From Verrucomicrobiaceae bacterium (lineage in GTDB: Bacteria; Verrucomicrobiota; Verrucomicrobiae; Verrucomicrobiales; Akkermansiaceae): DNA of 12,687 bases. Positions 1-7,058 of this stretch are shown in pieces; within the stretch, counting starts at the first letter, position 1, and every line of letters begins with the position of its first letter. The notes beneath the pieces are model-generated. The model was given only the letters and a program-made list of their open reading frames with translations. It ran no database searches and was not told the origin of the DNA. The stretch covers positions 1 to 12,687 of the forward strand of contig CANBTO010000083.1 in assembly GCA_947372405.1 (NCBI GenBank), in the 5' to 3' direction. The position numbers were made by a program, and so were the translations under genes.

Positions 1-102
1 GATGGCGTGGACTTCACCATTGGGGATCTCGAGGTTGACGCCCTTGAGGATTTCGGTGCCGTCTTCGAGGGTGGCGTGGAGGTCTTGGATGTGCAGGCTC
101 AT
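1..102 (-). CDS. sufC: SufC, Fe-S assembly ATPase (N-terminal fragment, runs off left edge)
   Basis: Only the first 34 codons are in the window; the gene continues past position 1. The translation begins MSLHIQDLHATLEDGTEILK and goes on GVNLEIPNGEVHAI. This is the typical SufC start, an ABC-type nucleotide-binding fold with the A-loop region and the strand just before the Walker A motif, which itself would lie outside the window. SufC is the cytoplasmic ATPase of the SufBCD scaffold that builds iron-sulfur clusters. The gene starts 44 nt after the stop of the Fur-family gene on the same strand, so the two are probably co-transcribed, with sufB and sufD expected beyond the edge. No Shine-Dalgarno is visible; the start is chosen because the conserved family N-terminus begins exactly there. 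A TGTTAG hexamer touches the start codon at 102-107. Confidence 0.85.
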   Translation of the reverse strand, partial: MSLHIQDLHATLEDGTEILKGVNLEIPNGEVHAI

Positions 103-146
103 GTTAGAAAAATCGTGGAAGGTGGATGGAAGATTGTGGATGAGGA

Positions 147-575
147 TCAGGGTGAAACGAGTTTGCCGCGCAGCGTGATTTCGACGTCCTCGATCACGGC
201 GCCGGGTGGAAGATCGAGCACGTCGCTCAGGCTGATGCCGGGTTTGAAATCCACATCGTGGATGACGCCGGTGGTGGCATCGTGGAAATGTCCATGCTCG
301 TGGAGGTTCGGGCAGTAGCGCGACGATTCGCGCTCGAAATTCACCTGCCGGATGATGCCGTGCTGCACGAGTGCCTCGAGACAGTTGTAAACCGTGGCCA
401 ACGAAATGTTGGGCAAGTGGTCCTTGGCGCGCATGAAGACCTCGTGCGCCGTCGGGTGGTTCCGCTGCTCGATGAGAATCCGGTAAATCTCCTGCCGCTG
501 CCGCGTCATGCGCAGACCGGCAATCTCCTCGGGAATTTCCGGGACCGTGTTGTGATCTGGGGCTTTGCTGACCAT
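147..575 (-). CDS. Fur/PerR-family transcriptional regulator lacking CXXC zinc sites
   Basis: A 142-residue protein of ordinary Fur-family length. The N-terminal half is a winged helix: 'GLRMTRQRQEIYRILIE' at about 20-36, then the DNA-recognition helix 'ISLATVYNCLEALVQHGII' at about 57-75. The dimerisation half has a histidine cluster 'HEHGHFHD' at 92-99, matching the regulatory metal site of Fur/PerR proteins. Oddly, both CXXC pairs that hold structural zinc in PerR and many Fur proteins are absent; the only cysteines are Cys65 and Cys88. Some Fur proteins are known to do without this zinc. Because sufC follows 44 nt downstream, I infer that it controls the SUF operon and its own expression in response to iron, peroxide or cluster status. 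Whether it is closer to Fur, PerR or another branch cannot be settled by eye. Confidence 0.88.
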   Translation of the reverse strand: MVSKAPDHNTVPEIPEEIAGLRMTRQRQEIYRILIEQRNHPTAHEVFMRAKDHLPNISLATVYNCLEALVQHGIIRQVNFERESSRYCPNLHEHGHFHDATTGVIHDVDFKPGISLSDVLDLPPGAVIEDVEITLRGKLVSP

Positions 576-612
576 CGCGGCGGGAAGGTAGAAGCGGACC
601 CACCAATATCAA

Positions 613-621
613 GAATTATTC
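613..621. promoter_or_regulatory. Candidate operator, GAATTATTC palindrome
   Basis: A perfect 4-1-4 inverted repeat (GAAT-T-ATTC) sits just downstream of the predicted transcription start of the regulator. It overlaps a second AATT-N5-AATT repeat at 614-627. Short AT-rich inverted repeats in this position are typical of Fur-superfamily autoregulation, but this one does not match a full 7-1-7 Fur or PerR box, so the assignment is tentative. Confidence 0.3.
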
Positions 622-634
622 CAATTACTGTTTT

Positions 635-662
635 TAAATACTCGCAACGTGTTGATTTTCAA
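635..662 (-). promoter_or_regulatory. Candidate sigma70-type promoter of the fur-sufC operon
   Basis: On the minus strand TTGAAA (657-662) is followed after 16 nt by TATTTA (635-640), in a markedly AT-rich stretch within otherwise GC-rich DNA. Transcription would begin near 628, leaving a leader of about 50 nt before the regulator's ATG. The -10 match is only moderate. Confidence 0.4.
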
Positions 663-754
663 TCGAACCATTTGGCGAGTTTTGGCAATCGGTTCCAAAA
701 AGTTTCGAAATGCGGGCCAGTGCAACAGGCGATTCCTCGACTATTTCAGCGATT

Positions 755-1537
755 TCAGGGGGTGAAAGGAAACTCAAACGGAAAAGAGAGCAGCTTGCTG
801 ACCGTCACGGTGGCAGTCTTGGAATCGACTTTTCCGGCCGGGTTTTTGACCCGCACCCAGAACTTAGCGGATGCACCCAGTGGGGGAGTCTGGTAGTTGG
901 AAAAGTTCGCATGTGAGATCGGGCGGGTGGTGTCACCGCTCGCCCCCATGAACCATTGGTATTTGGGTGCCGTTCCCGAAGCTTTGACGGAGAGGATGGT
1001 TGAAGCCCCTTTTTTGATGGTCACGGACGATGGATTCCGTGTGATGAGGGGAGGAGTGATGACACTGACCGTCGCGGTCTTGGAAAGCACACCGCCAGCA
1101 CTGTTGGCTACGCGCACGATGTATCGGGTGGTCTCGGTGAGTTTGGGAGTGGTGTATGACGTGCCGTTCGCTCCCTGAATCGCGTAGAAGGTTGCGCCAC
1201 CCACACTCTGATACCACTGGTAGGTAACAAATCCGAAGCCCATTGCATAGACGCCGAGCGTGGCCGTGCCGCCGCTGTTGATGGTCACGGACGATGGATC
1301 ATAGTAAATGGTGGGTGGGTTATGAAGGGATGCCCCAGCCACGGAATCGTAGGAGGCAAGGCCGGCGATGGCGACGGCCGACCATTTCACGATCTGACCG
1401 GTCGCGCCCGCGCCCAACACACGCGCCTCCGGCAACAAGGCCTGAATCACAGGCGCGCGCTGAAGCAAGAGCAGCAGCGAACCGCATTTGGTGAGGATGG
1501 CGCGGATCCGGCGGCGATGTTGGGTAATGAGCTTCAT
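755..1537 (-). CDS. Secreted or surface protein with two Ig-like domains
   Basis: A 260-residue protein. The basic N-terminus (KLITQHRRRIRAIL) is followed by hydrophobic stretches at about 17-37 and 48-70 ending 'SVAGAS', consistent with export; I recognise this style of N-terminus from verrucomicrobial surface proteins. Two tandem immunoglobulin-like domains follow, at about 75-160 and 163-247. Each starts with a 'PSSVTI' strand, has the 'YQW' core tryptophan motif, and ends 'SKTATV.V'. The two domains are similar enough that 22 nt of DNA are identical between them. The C-terminal tail 'LLSFPFEFPFTP' is short, with no anchor or autotransporter domain visible. Such domains usually mediate adhesion or protein binding in the envelope; the partner is unknown. 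It lies between opgG and the fur gene on the same strand but is separated from the latter by 179 nt and probably has its own promoter. Confidence 0.8.
   Translation of the reverse strand: MKLITQHRRRIRAILTKCGSLLLLLQRAPVIQALLPEARVLGAGATGQIVKWSAVAIAGLASYDSVAGASLHNPPTIYYDPSSVTINSGGTATLGVYAMGFGFVTYQWYQSVGGATFYAIQGANGTSYTTPKLTETTRYIVRVANSAGGVLSKTATVSVITPPLITRNPSSVTIKKGASTILSVKASGTAPKYQWFMGASGDTTRPISHANFSNYQTPPLGASAKFWVRVKNPAGKVDSKTATVTVSKLLSFPFEFPFTP
1014..1299. repeat. Internal direct repeat encoding duplicated Ig-domain starts
   Basis: The 22 nt at 1014-1035 recur identically at 1278-1299, a spacing of 264 nt or 88 codons. They encode the conserved first strand (PSSVTI with flanks) of each Ig-like domain. 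Identity at DNA level points to a fairly recent domain duplication or gene conversion inside the gene. Confidence 0.85.
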
Positions 1538-1580
1538 ACGGTTGAAATCCGCCGAAAGCTCGTTTCATGGTTCAAGAAAT

Positions 1581-1592
1581 CAAACGCGTTTG
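1581..1592. promoter_or_regulatory. 12-bp perfect palindrome upstream of the Ig-protein gene
   Basis: CAAACGCGTTTG is a perfect palindrome 44 nt upstream of the ATG at 1537. A related half-site, ACAAACCGTT on the minus strand (around 1596-1605), lies directly beside it, so the region could hold two protein-binding half-site groups. The position fits an operator for the Ig-protein gene, but no specific regulator can be named. Confidence 0.35.
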
Positions 1593-1627
1593 TGTAACGG
1601 TTTGTTCACCACGACGGATCTCCGGGT

Positions 1628-3226
1628 TCAATTCGGACGCATCCACAGGTAGGCCCAGCGTTCGGAAACCGCCTTGCCGCTGGCATCACGCAGCTCGCAG
1701 GTCATGTCGATGTGATCGAGGTTTTTCGGCGGATCCAGCACGAAGAAGGCACGCAGCACCTGAGGCATGTGGAGCTTGTCACTGCGGCCGAGGCCGGCGG
1801 GCAGGTCGTCCACATTGGCCATGCTGAGGTCCGTGATGCCGGCGTGGATGAGTTTCACGTCCGGCTGGCTCAGCTCGATGTGCGGCGTGAAACCGGTGAT
1901 GTCGTCCCATTTGGGATCACCGACCTTGGCTTGCGGCTGGAGCGGCTTGGCGAAGTCGATGGACATGAGGATTTGATCGGGTTTCTGGACCGGAGTGCCG
2001 GAACGCGTGGCTCTAACAGCAAAGAGGCCCGACGGCGCGGGGTCACGCATCCAGCGCAGCCGGTAGTGGAAGCGGAACGGCTTGCCGACGGTCAGCGCGG
2101 GCTGAGGATCCCACAGCAGGATGACGTTGTCGCTGGTCTCGTCGATGGCGGGCATTTCGATCAGATGGAGTTTGCCGTGGTCGAATCCCTCGACCGGTTC
2201 CACCCGCACGCTGGGCCGTTCGTGGTAACGCGCCTCGACGTCCTGATAAGAGGAAAACGAGCGGTCCCGCTGTAGCAGGCTCCATGAGCGCGGTTTCTCC
2301 ATGGTGAAAACGCAGTGCCTGAACTGGTTATGTGTGTGTTCGAGCGGGCGGAAGTGCAGGTTGCCGCTTTCCAGCTCCATTTGCAGGCCGTCGCTGTCAT
2401 GCACTTCCGGGCGGAAATCCAGCGGCTTCGGGTGTGTGCCCTCACCGAACCAGAACATCGACGAGAACGGAGCCAGTCCGAGCTGTTGCACCGGGCGGCG
2501 CAGCGTGATCTCCGCGTCGATGTCCATCACGGTTTCCGTCCCCGGCGTCACCGTGAACTGATAGGCTCCGGCCACGCTTTCACCTTCCAACAGCGCCCAT
2601 GCCTTGAGCGACTTGCCGTTTTTTTCCTGCCGTTGCAGATAGAACTCCGTGAAATCCGGAAACTCCTCGGGCACTCCCGGCAGCCCGCTGTTGATCGAGA
2701 GGCCACGTGCGGACAGGCCGTATGGCGAATTCGCGGGAATCGCCCGGAAATAACTCGCGCCGAGAAAAACCAGGAACTCGTCCATGTATTCCTGCGAGTT
2801 GAGGTGGCAGCGAGCACGCCATCCCGCGTAGCCCGGAGGTGATGGAATGCCAGCGGGGATTTTGTTCTTTCCGTAGTCGAACAGGCTTCGGTCGAAAAGG
2901 ATCGGCTTCTCGACGCCGTCGTTCACCTCGTGAACCTTCACCATTTTCTTCGCCGTCCAGCCGGGGTGGAAGAAGTCGATGGAAAACGGATTGTCCTTTG
3001 CCCACCACAAACCGGACTCCATCTTGAAACGAATGTCGCGGTGCTGGTCGTAGCTCAGGTTCTTCCAAAAATCATCCAACTCAAGCTTCTGCGGCGCATA
3101 CGGCTTGGAGGCGATGGTCCGGGCGCTTTGGCGCAAATTGTCGAATGAGAAATCCTCAGACCTCGCCGGTGTGACGATGCAGGCGGCGATGGCGGTGAGA
3201 AGCAGCGGATTCAATCGAAGGATCAT
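1628..3226 (-). CDS. opgG: OpgG/MdoG-family periplasmic glucan protein
   Basis: A 532-residue protein, close to the 511 residues of E. coli OpgG. The frame is open upstream to 3331, but I place the start at 3226 because translation from there gives a clean signal peptide (MILRLNPLLLTAIAACIVTP, cleavage probably near ARS/ED at about 22-24). The mature protein shows the family pattern: 'FSFDNL...A' then 'LSYDQHRDIRF', 'FHPGW', 'FDYGKN', 'GYAGWR..CHLN', 'EFLVFLGASYFRA', 'YGLSARGLSIN', 'GLAPFSSMFWFGEGT', 'PEVHDSDGL' and a C-terminal Ig-like part. OpgG/OpgD proteins act in the periplasm on osmoregulated periplasmic glucans, and members are now known to be related to beta-1,2-glucan-cleaving glycoside hydrolases (family GH186). 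The usual partner, the membrane glucosyltransferase opgH, is not in this window: the upstream neighbour is a PEGA protein. Either opgH is elsewhere or this protein acts as a glucanase. Confidence 0.9.
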   Translation of the reverse strand: MILRLNPLLLTAIAACIVTPARSEDFSFDNLRQSARTIASKPYAPQKLELDDFWKNLSYDQHRDIRFKMESGLWWAKDNPFSIDFFHPGWTAKKMVKVHEVNDGVEKPILFDRSLFDYGKNKIPAGIPSPPGYAGWRARCHLNSQEYMDEFLVFLGASYFRAIPANSPYGLSARGLSINSGLPGVPEEFPDFTEFYLQRQEKNGKSLKAWALLEGESVAGAYQFTVTPGTETVMDIDAEITLRRPVQQLGLAPFSSMFWFGEGTHPKPLDFRPEVHDSDGLQMELESGNLHFRPLEHTHNQFRHCVFTMEKPRSWSLLQRDRSFSSYQDVEARYHERPSVRVEPVEGFDHGKLHLIEMPAIDETSDNVILLWDPQPALTVGKPFRFHYRLRWMRDPAPSGLFAVRATRSGTPVQKPDQILMSIDFAKPLQPQAKVGDPKWDDITGFTPHIELSQPDVKLIHAGITDLSMANVDDLPAGLGRSDKLHMPQVLRAFFVLDPPKNLDHIDMTCELRDASGKAVSERWAYLWMRPN

Positions 3227-3231
3227 GGCAG

Positions 3232-3259
3232 TGTTTAGTTGGACGTTTTTATGACTCAA
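3232..3259 (-). promoter_or_regulatory. Candidate promoter of opgG with almost no leader
   Basis: On the minus strand TTGAGT (3254-3259) is followed after 16 nt by TAAACA (3232-3237). The -10 box ends only 5 nt before the ATG at 3226, so a message from here would be leaderless. An alternative is TTGCCG with TAAAAA, 18 nt apart, slightly further upstream. The PEGA gene ends only 111 nt upstream, so read-through is also possible. Confidence 0.3.
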
Positions 3260-3337
3260 GGTGTGGCTACGGCAACTTCCTTGACTAGCGACGGGACGAC
3301 GCGCCCAACGAGAACCGTCTGGAAAATTCACCCTCAG

Positions 3338-4291
3338 TTATTTCGATCTCAATTGCCCGGTCAACTTCAACGGTAGCCTGCCTTCGACATTTCCGGAGAC
3401 GAAAGTCTCGCCGAATTTCGGATGCCTGAGTTCGTAGCTCACCGGGCCTTCGTCCACATCCTCGAACTCACATGGCGTCACTTTTCCTGTATTAACCCCT
3501 TTGAGCCAGACCTCCGCTCCAGAGGGCTTGCTGGCGAGGAACACCGTCGCGCCCTTGAGCTTCCAATGGAACGGCGGCAGGCGCAGCGGCTGCACCGTGC
3601 GGAACTCCAGCTCCACCGGCGCAGGACTCCTGTATCCGGTGCGCGTGATAAAAATGGTCTGCTTGCCATAGCCGATGCCCTCGACCTTCTTCTTAGCCGA
3701 ATTCCTGATGCTGCTGTTGATCGTCACCACGCCGTCCGCAGGCCAGTCATCAGGCAAAAGCAGCGTGCACACGCCGTCCCGCAGTGCCTTCGCCCGCTCC
3801 TCGGCGGCCTGTTTCACCTCCTTCGTGCTGGACGCGTCCTTGCTGATCTCGTCATAAGTCTTCACCGCTTCCTCAAGGTTTTCCTTCTCCATTTGCGCGG
3901 CTATCGACATCGAGGAACTGGAGGTCGCCTCACGGTCCTTGCGGATCATTTCCCGCTTGGTGTTGACGCGCTCCATCATCGCTTTGCAGCGCACGTCCCC
4001 AGGCATGAGTTCCAGCGCCTTGCGGGCCTCCGCCTCGGCTTCGTCGTCATGGTTGTCCGAGATAAGCCGGTCCGCCGACGCCAACAGCACCACCACCTTG
4101 TTGTTGATATCGTCCTGTTCCTTCTGGACGCCCAGCCTCCAGACCCCCAGGGCCAGCGCCAGCGAGGCAAAAATGCTCAGCGCACCCCAGAGCATCCATT
4201 TGGGGTCTGCGGTGGTCCGGACAGGCGTGCGCCGGGGCGGTCCGTATTTCCGAGGTGTTTGCGAAGATCGGCTAGGCGGTTTTTTCAACAT
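3338..4291 (-). CDS. Membrane-anchored PEGA-domain protein with TPR-like helices
   Basis: A 317-residue protein not belonging to a family with a fixed function. The first 30 residues are basic and proline-rich (cytoplasmic). One transmembrane helix follows at about 32-54 (WMLWGALSIFASLALALGVW), so the rest faces the periplasm. Residues 60-175 are charged helices resembling a TPR or coiled-coil hairpin ('AEAEARKALELMPGDVRCKAMM'). Residues 176-245 form a beta-rich linker, and 247-315 form a PEGA-type domain ('GATVFLASKPSGAEVWLKGV' then 'TPCEFEDVDEGPVSYELRHPKF'). PEGA domains occur in surface-layer and envelope proteins and are thought to mediate interactions. The gene lies 80 nt after the helicase and 111 nt before opgG; a functional link to glucan metabolism is only suggested by position. 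A 6-bp inverted repeat overlaps its start codon. Confidence 0.8.
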   Translation of the reverse strand: MLKKPPSRSSQTPRKYGPPRRTPVRTTADPKWMLWGALSIFASLALALGVWRLGVQKEQDDINNKVVVLLASADRLISDNHDDEAEAEARKALELMPGDVRCKAMMERVNTKREMIRKDREATSSSSMSIAAQMEKENLEEAVKTYDEISKDASSTKEVKQAAEERAKALRDGVCTLLLPDDWPADGVVTINSSIRNSAKKKVEGIGYGKQTIFITRTGYRSPAPVELEFRTVQPLRLPPFHWKLKGATVFLASKPSGAEVWLKGVNTGKVTPCEFEDVDEGPVSYELRHPKFGETFVSGNVEGRLPLKLTGQLRSK

Positions 4292-4308
4292 GGATTTCCA
4301 CGATCCAT
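4290..4308 (-). promoter_or_regulatory. Inverted repeat overlapping the PEGA-gene start codon
   Basis: ATGGAT and ATCCAT are separated by 7 nt (4290-4295 and 4303-4308). In the minus-strand mRNA the second arm includes the first two bases of the ATG at 4291, so folding would hide the start codon. This could limit translation or be a DNA operator; it may also be chance. Confidence 0.3.
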
Positions 4309-4324
4309 ACCCAAACCAATCCCC

Positions 4325-4338
4325 CGGGGCAAACCCCG
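4325..4338. other. Small GC-rich stem-loop between helicase and PEGA genes
   Basis: CGGGG-CAAA-CCCCG forms a perfect 5-bp stem. The T-tract (ATTTT) follows it on the plus strand, so as an intrinsic terminator it would face against the genes here. On the minus strand it is a plain hairpin 33 nt after the helicase stop and could at most slow polymerase or protect the mRNA end. Confidence 0.25.
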
Positions 4339-4371
4339 ATTTTGCCTAACGAACAGAGCGTCACCCACGGA

Positions 4372-6912
4372 TCATGCGATCGCCGAAAACCCTTGCAGAT
4401 CGATCACCACGCCGCCCGCCGCATCGCAGCGGTCGAGGTCGATCACGATGACCAGCGACCAGTCGTTCAACTCCTCGGGATCCACCAGCGTCTGCTCGAC
4501 GATCCAGCGCCGCTGGTTGTCTTCGGAAATCCGCGTGTGCTTGGCCGCACGAGCCTCGGGATCTAGCCGGATGCGCTGGTGCCCGGCGAAATAGCCGCCT
4601 AACAACCCGTCGATCCGCTCGCGTGTCCACGCCTTTCCATCACCATCCTCAGGCTCGATCATGGCGAGAACCGCGGCGACGTCATCCCGCGAGCAGGCTT
4701 TTACCACGGCGAAGACCGAGTTCCGCAGGGCCCGGATGAACGCGGGCCGGTTCCGCGTGAAGGCCACGGCCTTGCGCTCGGCCACGGGTTTCTCGTCCTC
4801 CGGCACGTAGTCCGGGTTGCGGAGCTTCTCCCACTCGTCGAGCAGGCTGGAATCCACACCGCGCAGGATGTCCTCGAAAAACGCCTCCGCTTCGATCAGA
4901 TCCTCCGTTTTCGCAGATGGAGGAACCGTTTGCGAAAGCACCTTGTACACTTCTGATAGGTGGCGAAGCAGCACCGCCTCGCTGCGTTCGAGGCCATAGG
5001 TCTTGATATAATCCTCGAACGACTGCCAGTGCTCGAACATCTCACGCGCGATCGACTTCGGGCGCACGTTGGTGTCCTTCATCCACGGCCTCACGGCGAC
5101 AAAGGCGTTGTAGGTGTCGTAGATGAACTCCTTGCCCGGCTTCGGCCATTCGACATCCTCCAACAGTTCCATCCGCTTTTCGAACTCGACTCCCTCGCTC
5201 TTCAACTGACCGATCAACTCGCCCTTCAACAGATCCACCTGCCTGCGCAATACGACCTCCGGATTTTCCAGGATCGCCTCGATCAGCGACAGCACGTTGA
5301 GCGCGTATTCCGGGGACTCCCGATCAAGCTGCGGGATCGCGTCCAGCAACCACAGCCCGAGCGCCTGGTTCATCGAAAAATCGTCCTGCAGCTCGATGTT
5401 CAGCGCCACTTTGGCCGGGCCGCGCCGCTCGTTGCGCGGGATGATGCGCAGGATGTCGCCCTCCACGAGCCCGCGGAACAACTGGAACGCCCGCCTCCTG
5501 AGCGCCTTCTTTTTCGCAGCCGTCTCATGGCATTCGTTGATGATTTTCCGCAGCGCGGCGCAGCCGTCCTCGTGCTCGCGGCCCAACACATTCAACAGCA
5601 TCGAATGCTGGATCTGGAAACTGGAACTGAGTTTTTCCGGCGCGGCTTCGATCAGGCGGCGGTAGCTCTTCTCGTCCCAGTTCACGAAGCCCTTCTCCGG
5701 CGGCTTGCGTTTCACGAAACTCTTCTTGCCGGATGATGACGCCTTCTTCTCCAACCGCAGGTTCTCGATCACATGCTCGGGTGCCTGCGCCACCACCGTG
5801 CCACTGGTATCGAATCCACGCCGACCCGCACGTCCTGCGATCTGTTTGAAATCCCTAACAGCCAGCGTCCGGGTGCTGCTGCCGTCGTATTTGAAAAGCT
5901 GGGTGAACAGCACCGTTCGGATCGGGACGTTCACGCCCACGCCGAGCGTGTCGGTGCCGCAGATGACTTTGAGCAAACCCCGCTGCGTGAGCTTCTCCAC
6001 CAGCACTCGGTATTTCGGCAGCAGGCCCGCATGATGGATTCCGATGCCGTGACGCAGCAGCTTCGCGATCTCCTTGCCGTAGGGACTGCGGAAATTCGCG
6101 TCGCGCAAAACTTCCGCGATGATCTGCTTCTCCTCCTTCGTGCAGAAGTTCGAGCTCAGCAGGTTCTGCGCGGTCCCGGCGCAGGCGAGCTGCGTGAAAT
6201 GCACCAGATAGACCGGTGCCTTGCCCTGCTCCACCAACTCCGCCACCTTCTCTTCCAACGGTGTCTCGCTGTAATCGAACTCCAGCGGCACCGGCCGGTG
6301 TTCGGACTTCACCAGCACCGCCGGCACGCCTGTTAGAGCGGTAAGCGTCTCCTCGAAAAACGCCGTCTCACCGAGCGTGGCGGACATCAGCAGGAAACGC
6401 GCCTGCGGCAGGACCAGCAGCGGCACCTGCCAGGCGAACCCTCGCGAGGCATCCGAATAATAATGGAACTCGTCCATGATCACATCGTCCACCCGTGCGC
6501 GCTCACCTTCGCGCAAGGCCAGGTTCGCCAGGATCTCCGCCGTGCAGCAGATCACCGGCGCGCCTGGGTTCACCGTGGCGTCGCCCGTGATCATGCCGAC
6601 GTTCTCCGGTCCGAAGACATGGCACAGCGAGAGGAACTTCTCGTTCGCCAGCGCCTTGATCGGCACCGTGTAATACGAGCGCCGCTTCTGGCAGATCGCC
6701 CTGAAATGCAGCGCAAGCGCCACCAGTGATTTCCCCGAACCCGTCGGCGTGTTGAGGATGACGTTGTTTCCTGAAAACAATTCGAGGATCGCCTGCTCCT
6801 GGTGGTCGTAAGGCTCCACGCCCGTCTCGATCAGGTAATCGAGAAAAGCGCTCAGGATCTCGTCGTTGGATGACGGGTCGGCGAGCTTGGATCGAGCGAG
6901 CGGGGCGGACAT
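4372..6912 (-). CDS. Ski2-like DExH-box RNA helicase with DUF3516-type C-terminal region
   Basis: An 846-residue protein. I start it at 6912 ([20 protein letters not shown]) because the 39 residues upstream in frame are encoded by a dispersed repeat and non-protein-like sequence. Helicase motifs are all intact: Q-like '[10 protein letters not shown]' at about 33-42, motif I TPTGSGKS at 55-62, Ia 'PIKALANEK' at 84-92, motif II DEFH at 147-150, III SAT at 177-179, '[11 protein letters not shown]' near 290, IV/V '[15 protein letters not shown]' near 317-330, and [12 protein letters not shown] at 357-366. The order and the DExH box place it with Ski2/Mtr4-like superfamily-2 helicases, which unwind RNA in processing and decay. 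The remaining roughly 450 residues are helical and match the region annotated as DUF3516 in bacterial relatives. It heads the minus-strand run and is transcribed away from the toxin-antitoxin genes. The exact substrate is unknown. Confidence 0.9.
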   Translation of the reverse strand: MSAPLARSKLADPSSNDEILSAFLDYLIETGVEPYDHQEQAILELFSGNNVILNTPTGSGKSLVALALHFRAICQKRRSYYTVPIKALANEKFLSLCHVFGPENVGMITGDATVNPGAPVICCTAEILANLALREGERARVDDVIMDEFHYYSDASRGFAWQVPLLVLPQARFLLMSATLGETAFFEETLTALTGVPAVLVKSEHRPVPLEFDYSETPLEEKVAELVEQGKAPVYLVHFTQLACAGTAQNLLSSNFCTKEEKQIIAEVLRDANFRSPYGKEIAKLLRHGIGIHHAGLLPKYRVLVEKLTQRGLLKVICGTDTLGVGVNVPIRTVLFTQLFKYDGSSTRTLAVRDFKQIAGRAGRRGFDTSGTVVAQAPEHVIENLRLEKKASSSGKKSFVKRKPPEKGFVNWDEKSYRRLIEAAPEKLSSSFQIQHSMLLNVLGREHEDGCAALRKIINECHETAAKKKALRRRAFQLFRGLVEGDILRIIPRNERRGPAKVALNIELQDDFSMNQALGLWLLDAIPQLDRESPEYALNVLSLIEAILENPEVVLRRQVDLLKGELIGQLKSEGVEFEKRMELLEDVEWPKPGKEFIYDTYNAFVAVRPWMKDTNVRPKSIAREMFEHWQSFEDYIKTYGLERSEAVLLRHLSEVYKVLSQTVPPSAKTEDLIEAEAFFEDILRGVDSSLLDEWEKLRNPDYVPEDEKPVAERKAVAFTRNRPAFIRALRNSVFAVVKACSRDDVAAVLAMIEPEDGDGKAWTRERIDGLLGGYFAGHQRIRLDPEARAAKHTRISEDNQRRWIVEQTLVDPEELNDWSLVIVIDLDRCDAAGGVVIDLQGFSAIA

Positions 6913-6936
6913 GCGGGCATTGTGGCGGGGGAAGAG

Positions 6937-6978
6937 TTTACCGCAAAGGCGCAAAGGGCGCGGAGGGGCGCAAAGTTT
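6937..6978. repeat. Short dispersed repeat built of CGCAAAG units
   Basis: The stretch is a run of 8-10-nt units: ccgcaaag, gcgcaaag, ggcgcggag, gggcgcaaag, flanked on both sides by ttta-like bases. Units of this CGCAAAG type occur as short interspersed repeats in many Verrucomicrobiota and Planctomycetota genomes, often between genes; translated by chance they give 'LRPLRLCG'-like peptides, as they do here upstream of the helicase. The element lies 25 nt upstream of the helicase ATG and may be part of its leader. That family membership is recalled from experience and was not checked by a search. Confidence 0.65.
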
Positions 6979-7024
6979 ATTGATGAAGCTAAATACTGGG
7001 TTGGGAAGTTCTGAAAATCCTGCT

Positions 7025-7056
7025 CGCATTTGCGACGGAAATGCGTCAAATTTCCG
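7025..7056. promoter_or_regulatory. Two overlapping inverted repeats, candidate TA autoregulatory operator
   Basis: CGCATTT-N7-AAATGCG (7025-7045) and CGGAAAT-N7-ATTTCCG (7036-7056) are both perfect 7-bp inverted repeats with 7-nt spacers, and they share the central block CGGAAATGCG (7036-7045). The array ends 2 nt before the antitoxin ATG at 7059. Phd/YefM antitoxins are known to repress their own operons by binding such palindromes, with cooperative filling of adjacent sites. In RNA the two hairpins would be mutually exclusive. Confidence 0.65.
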
Positions 7057-7058
7057 CC

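Noticed and set aside
3227..3331. N-terminal extension of opgG to an ATG at 3331
   Set aside because: It would bury the signal peptide behind 35 unconserved residues and start 6 nt from the preceding stop; the ATG at 3226 gives a proper signal peptide.
4325..4343. Intrinsic terminator after the helicase gene
   Set aside because: The T-tract is on the plus-strand side of the hairpin, whereas the adjacent genes are on the minus strand.
3422..4594. A 390-codon plus-strand frame opposite the PEGA gene and the helicase end
   Set aside because: It is rich in Arg/His/Leu/Pro with no recognisable motif and lies antisense to two well-supported genes; it is a high-GC shadow frame.
4960..5736. A 258-codon plus-strand frame inside the helicase gene
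   Set aside because: Antisense to the helicase C-terminal region, composition typical of a reverse-complement shadow, no domain seen.
6913..7029. N-terminal extension of the helicase
   Set aside because: The extra 39 codons translate the CGCAAAG repeat and part of the TA operator and do not look like protein.
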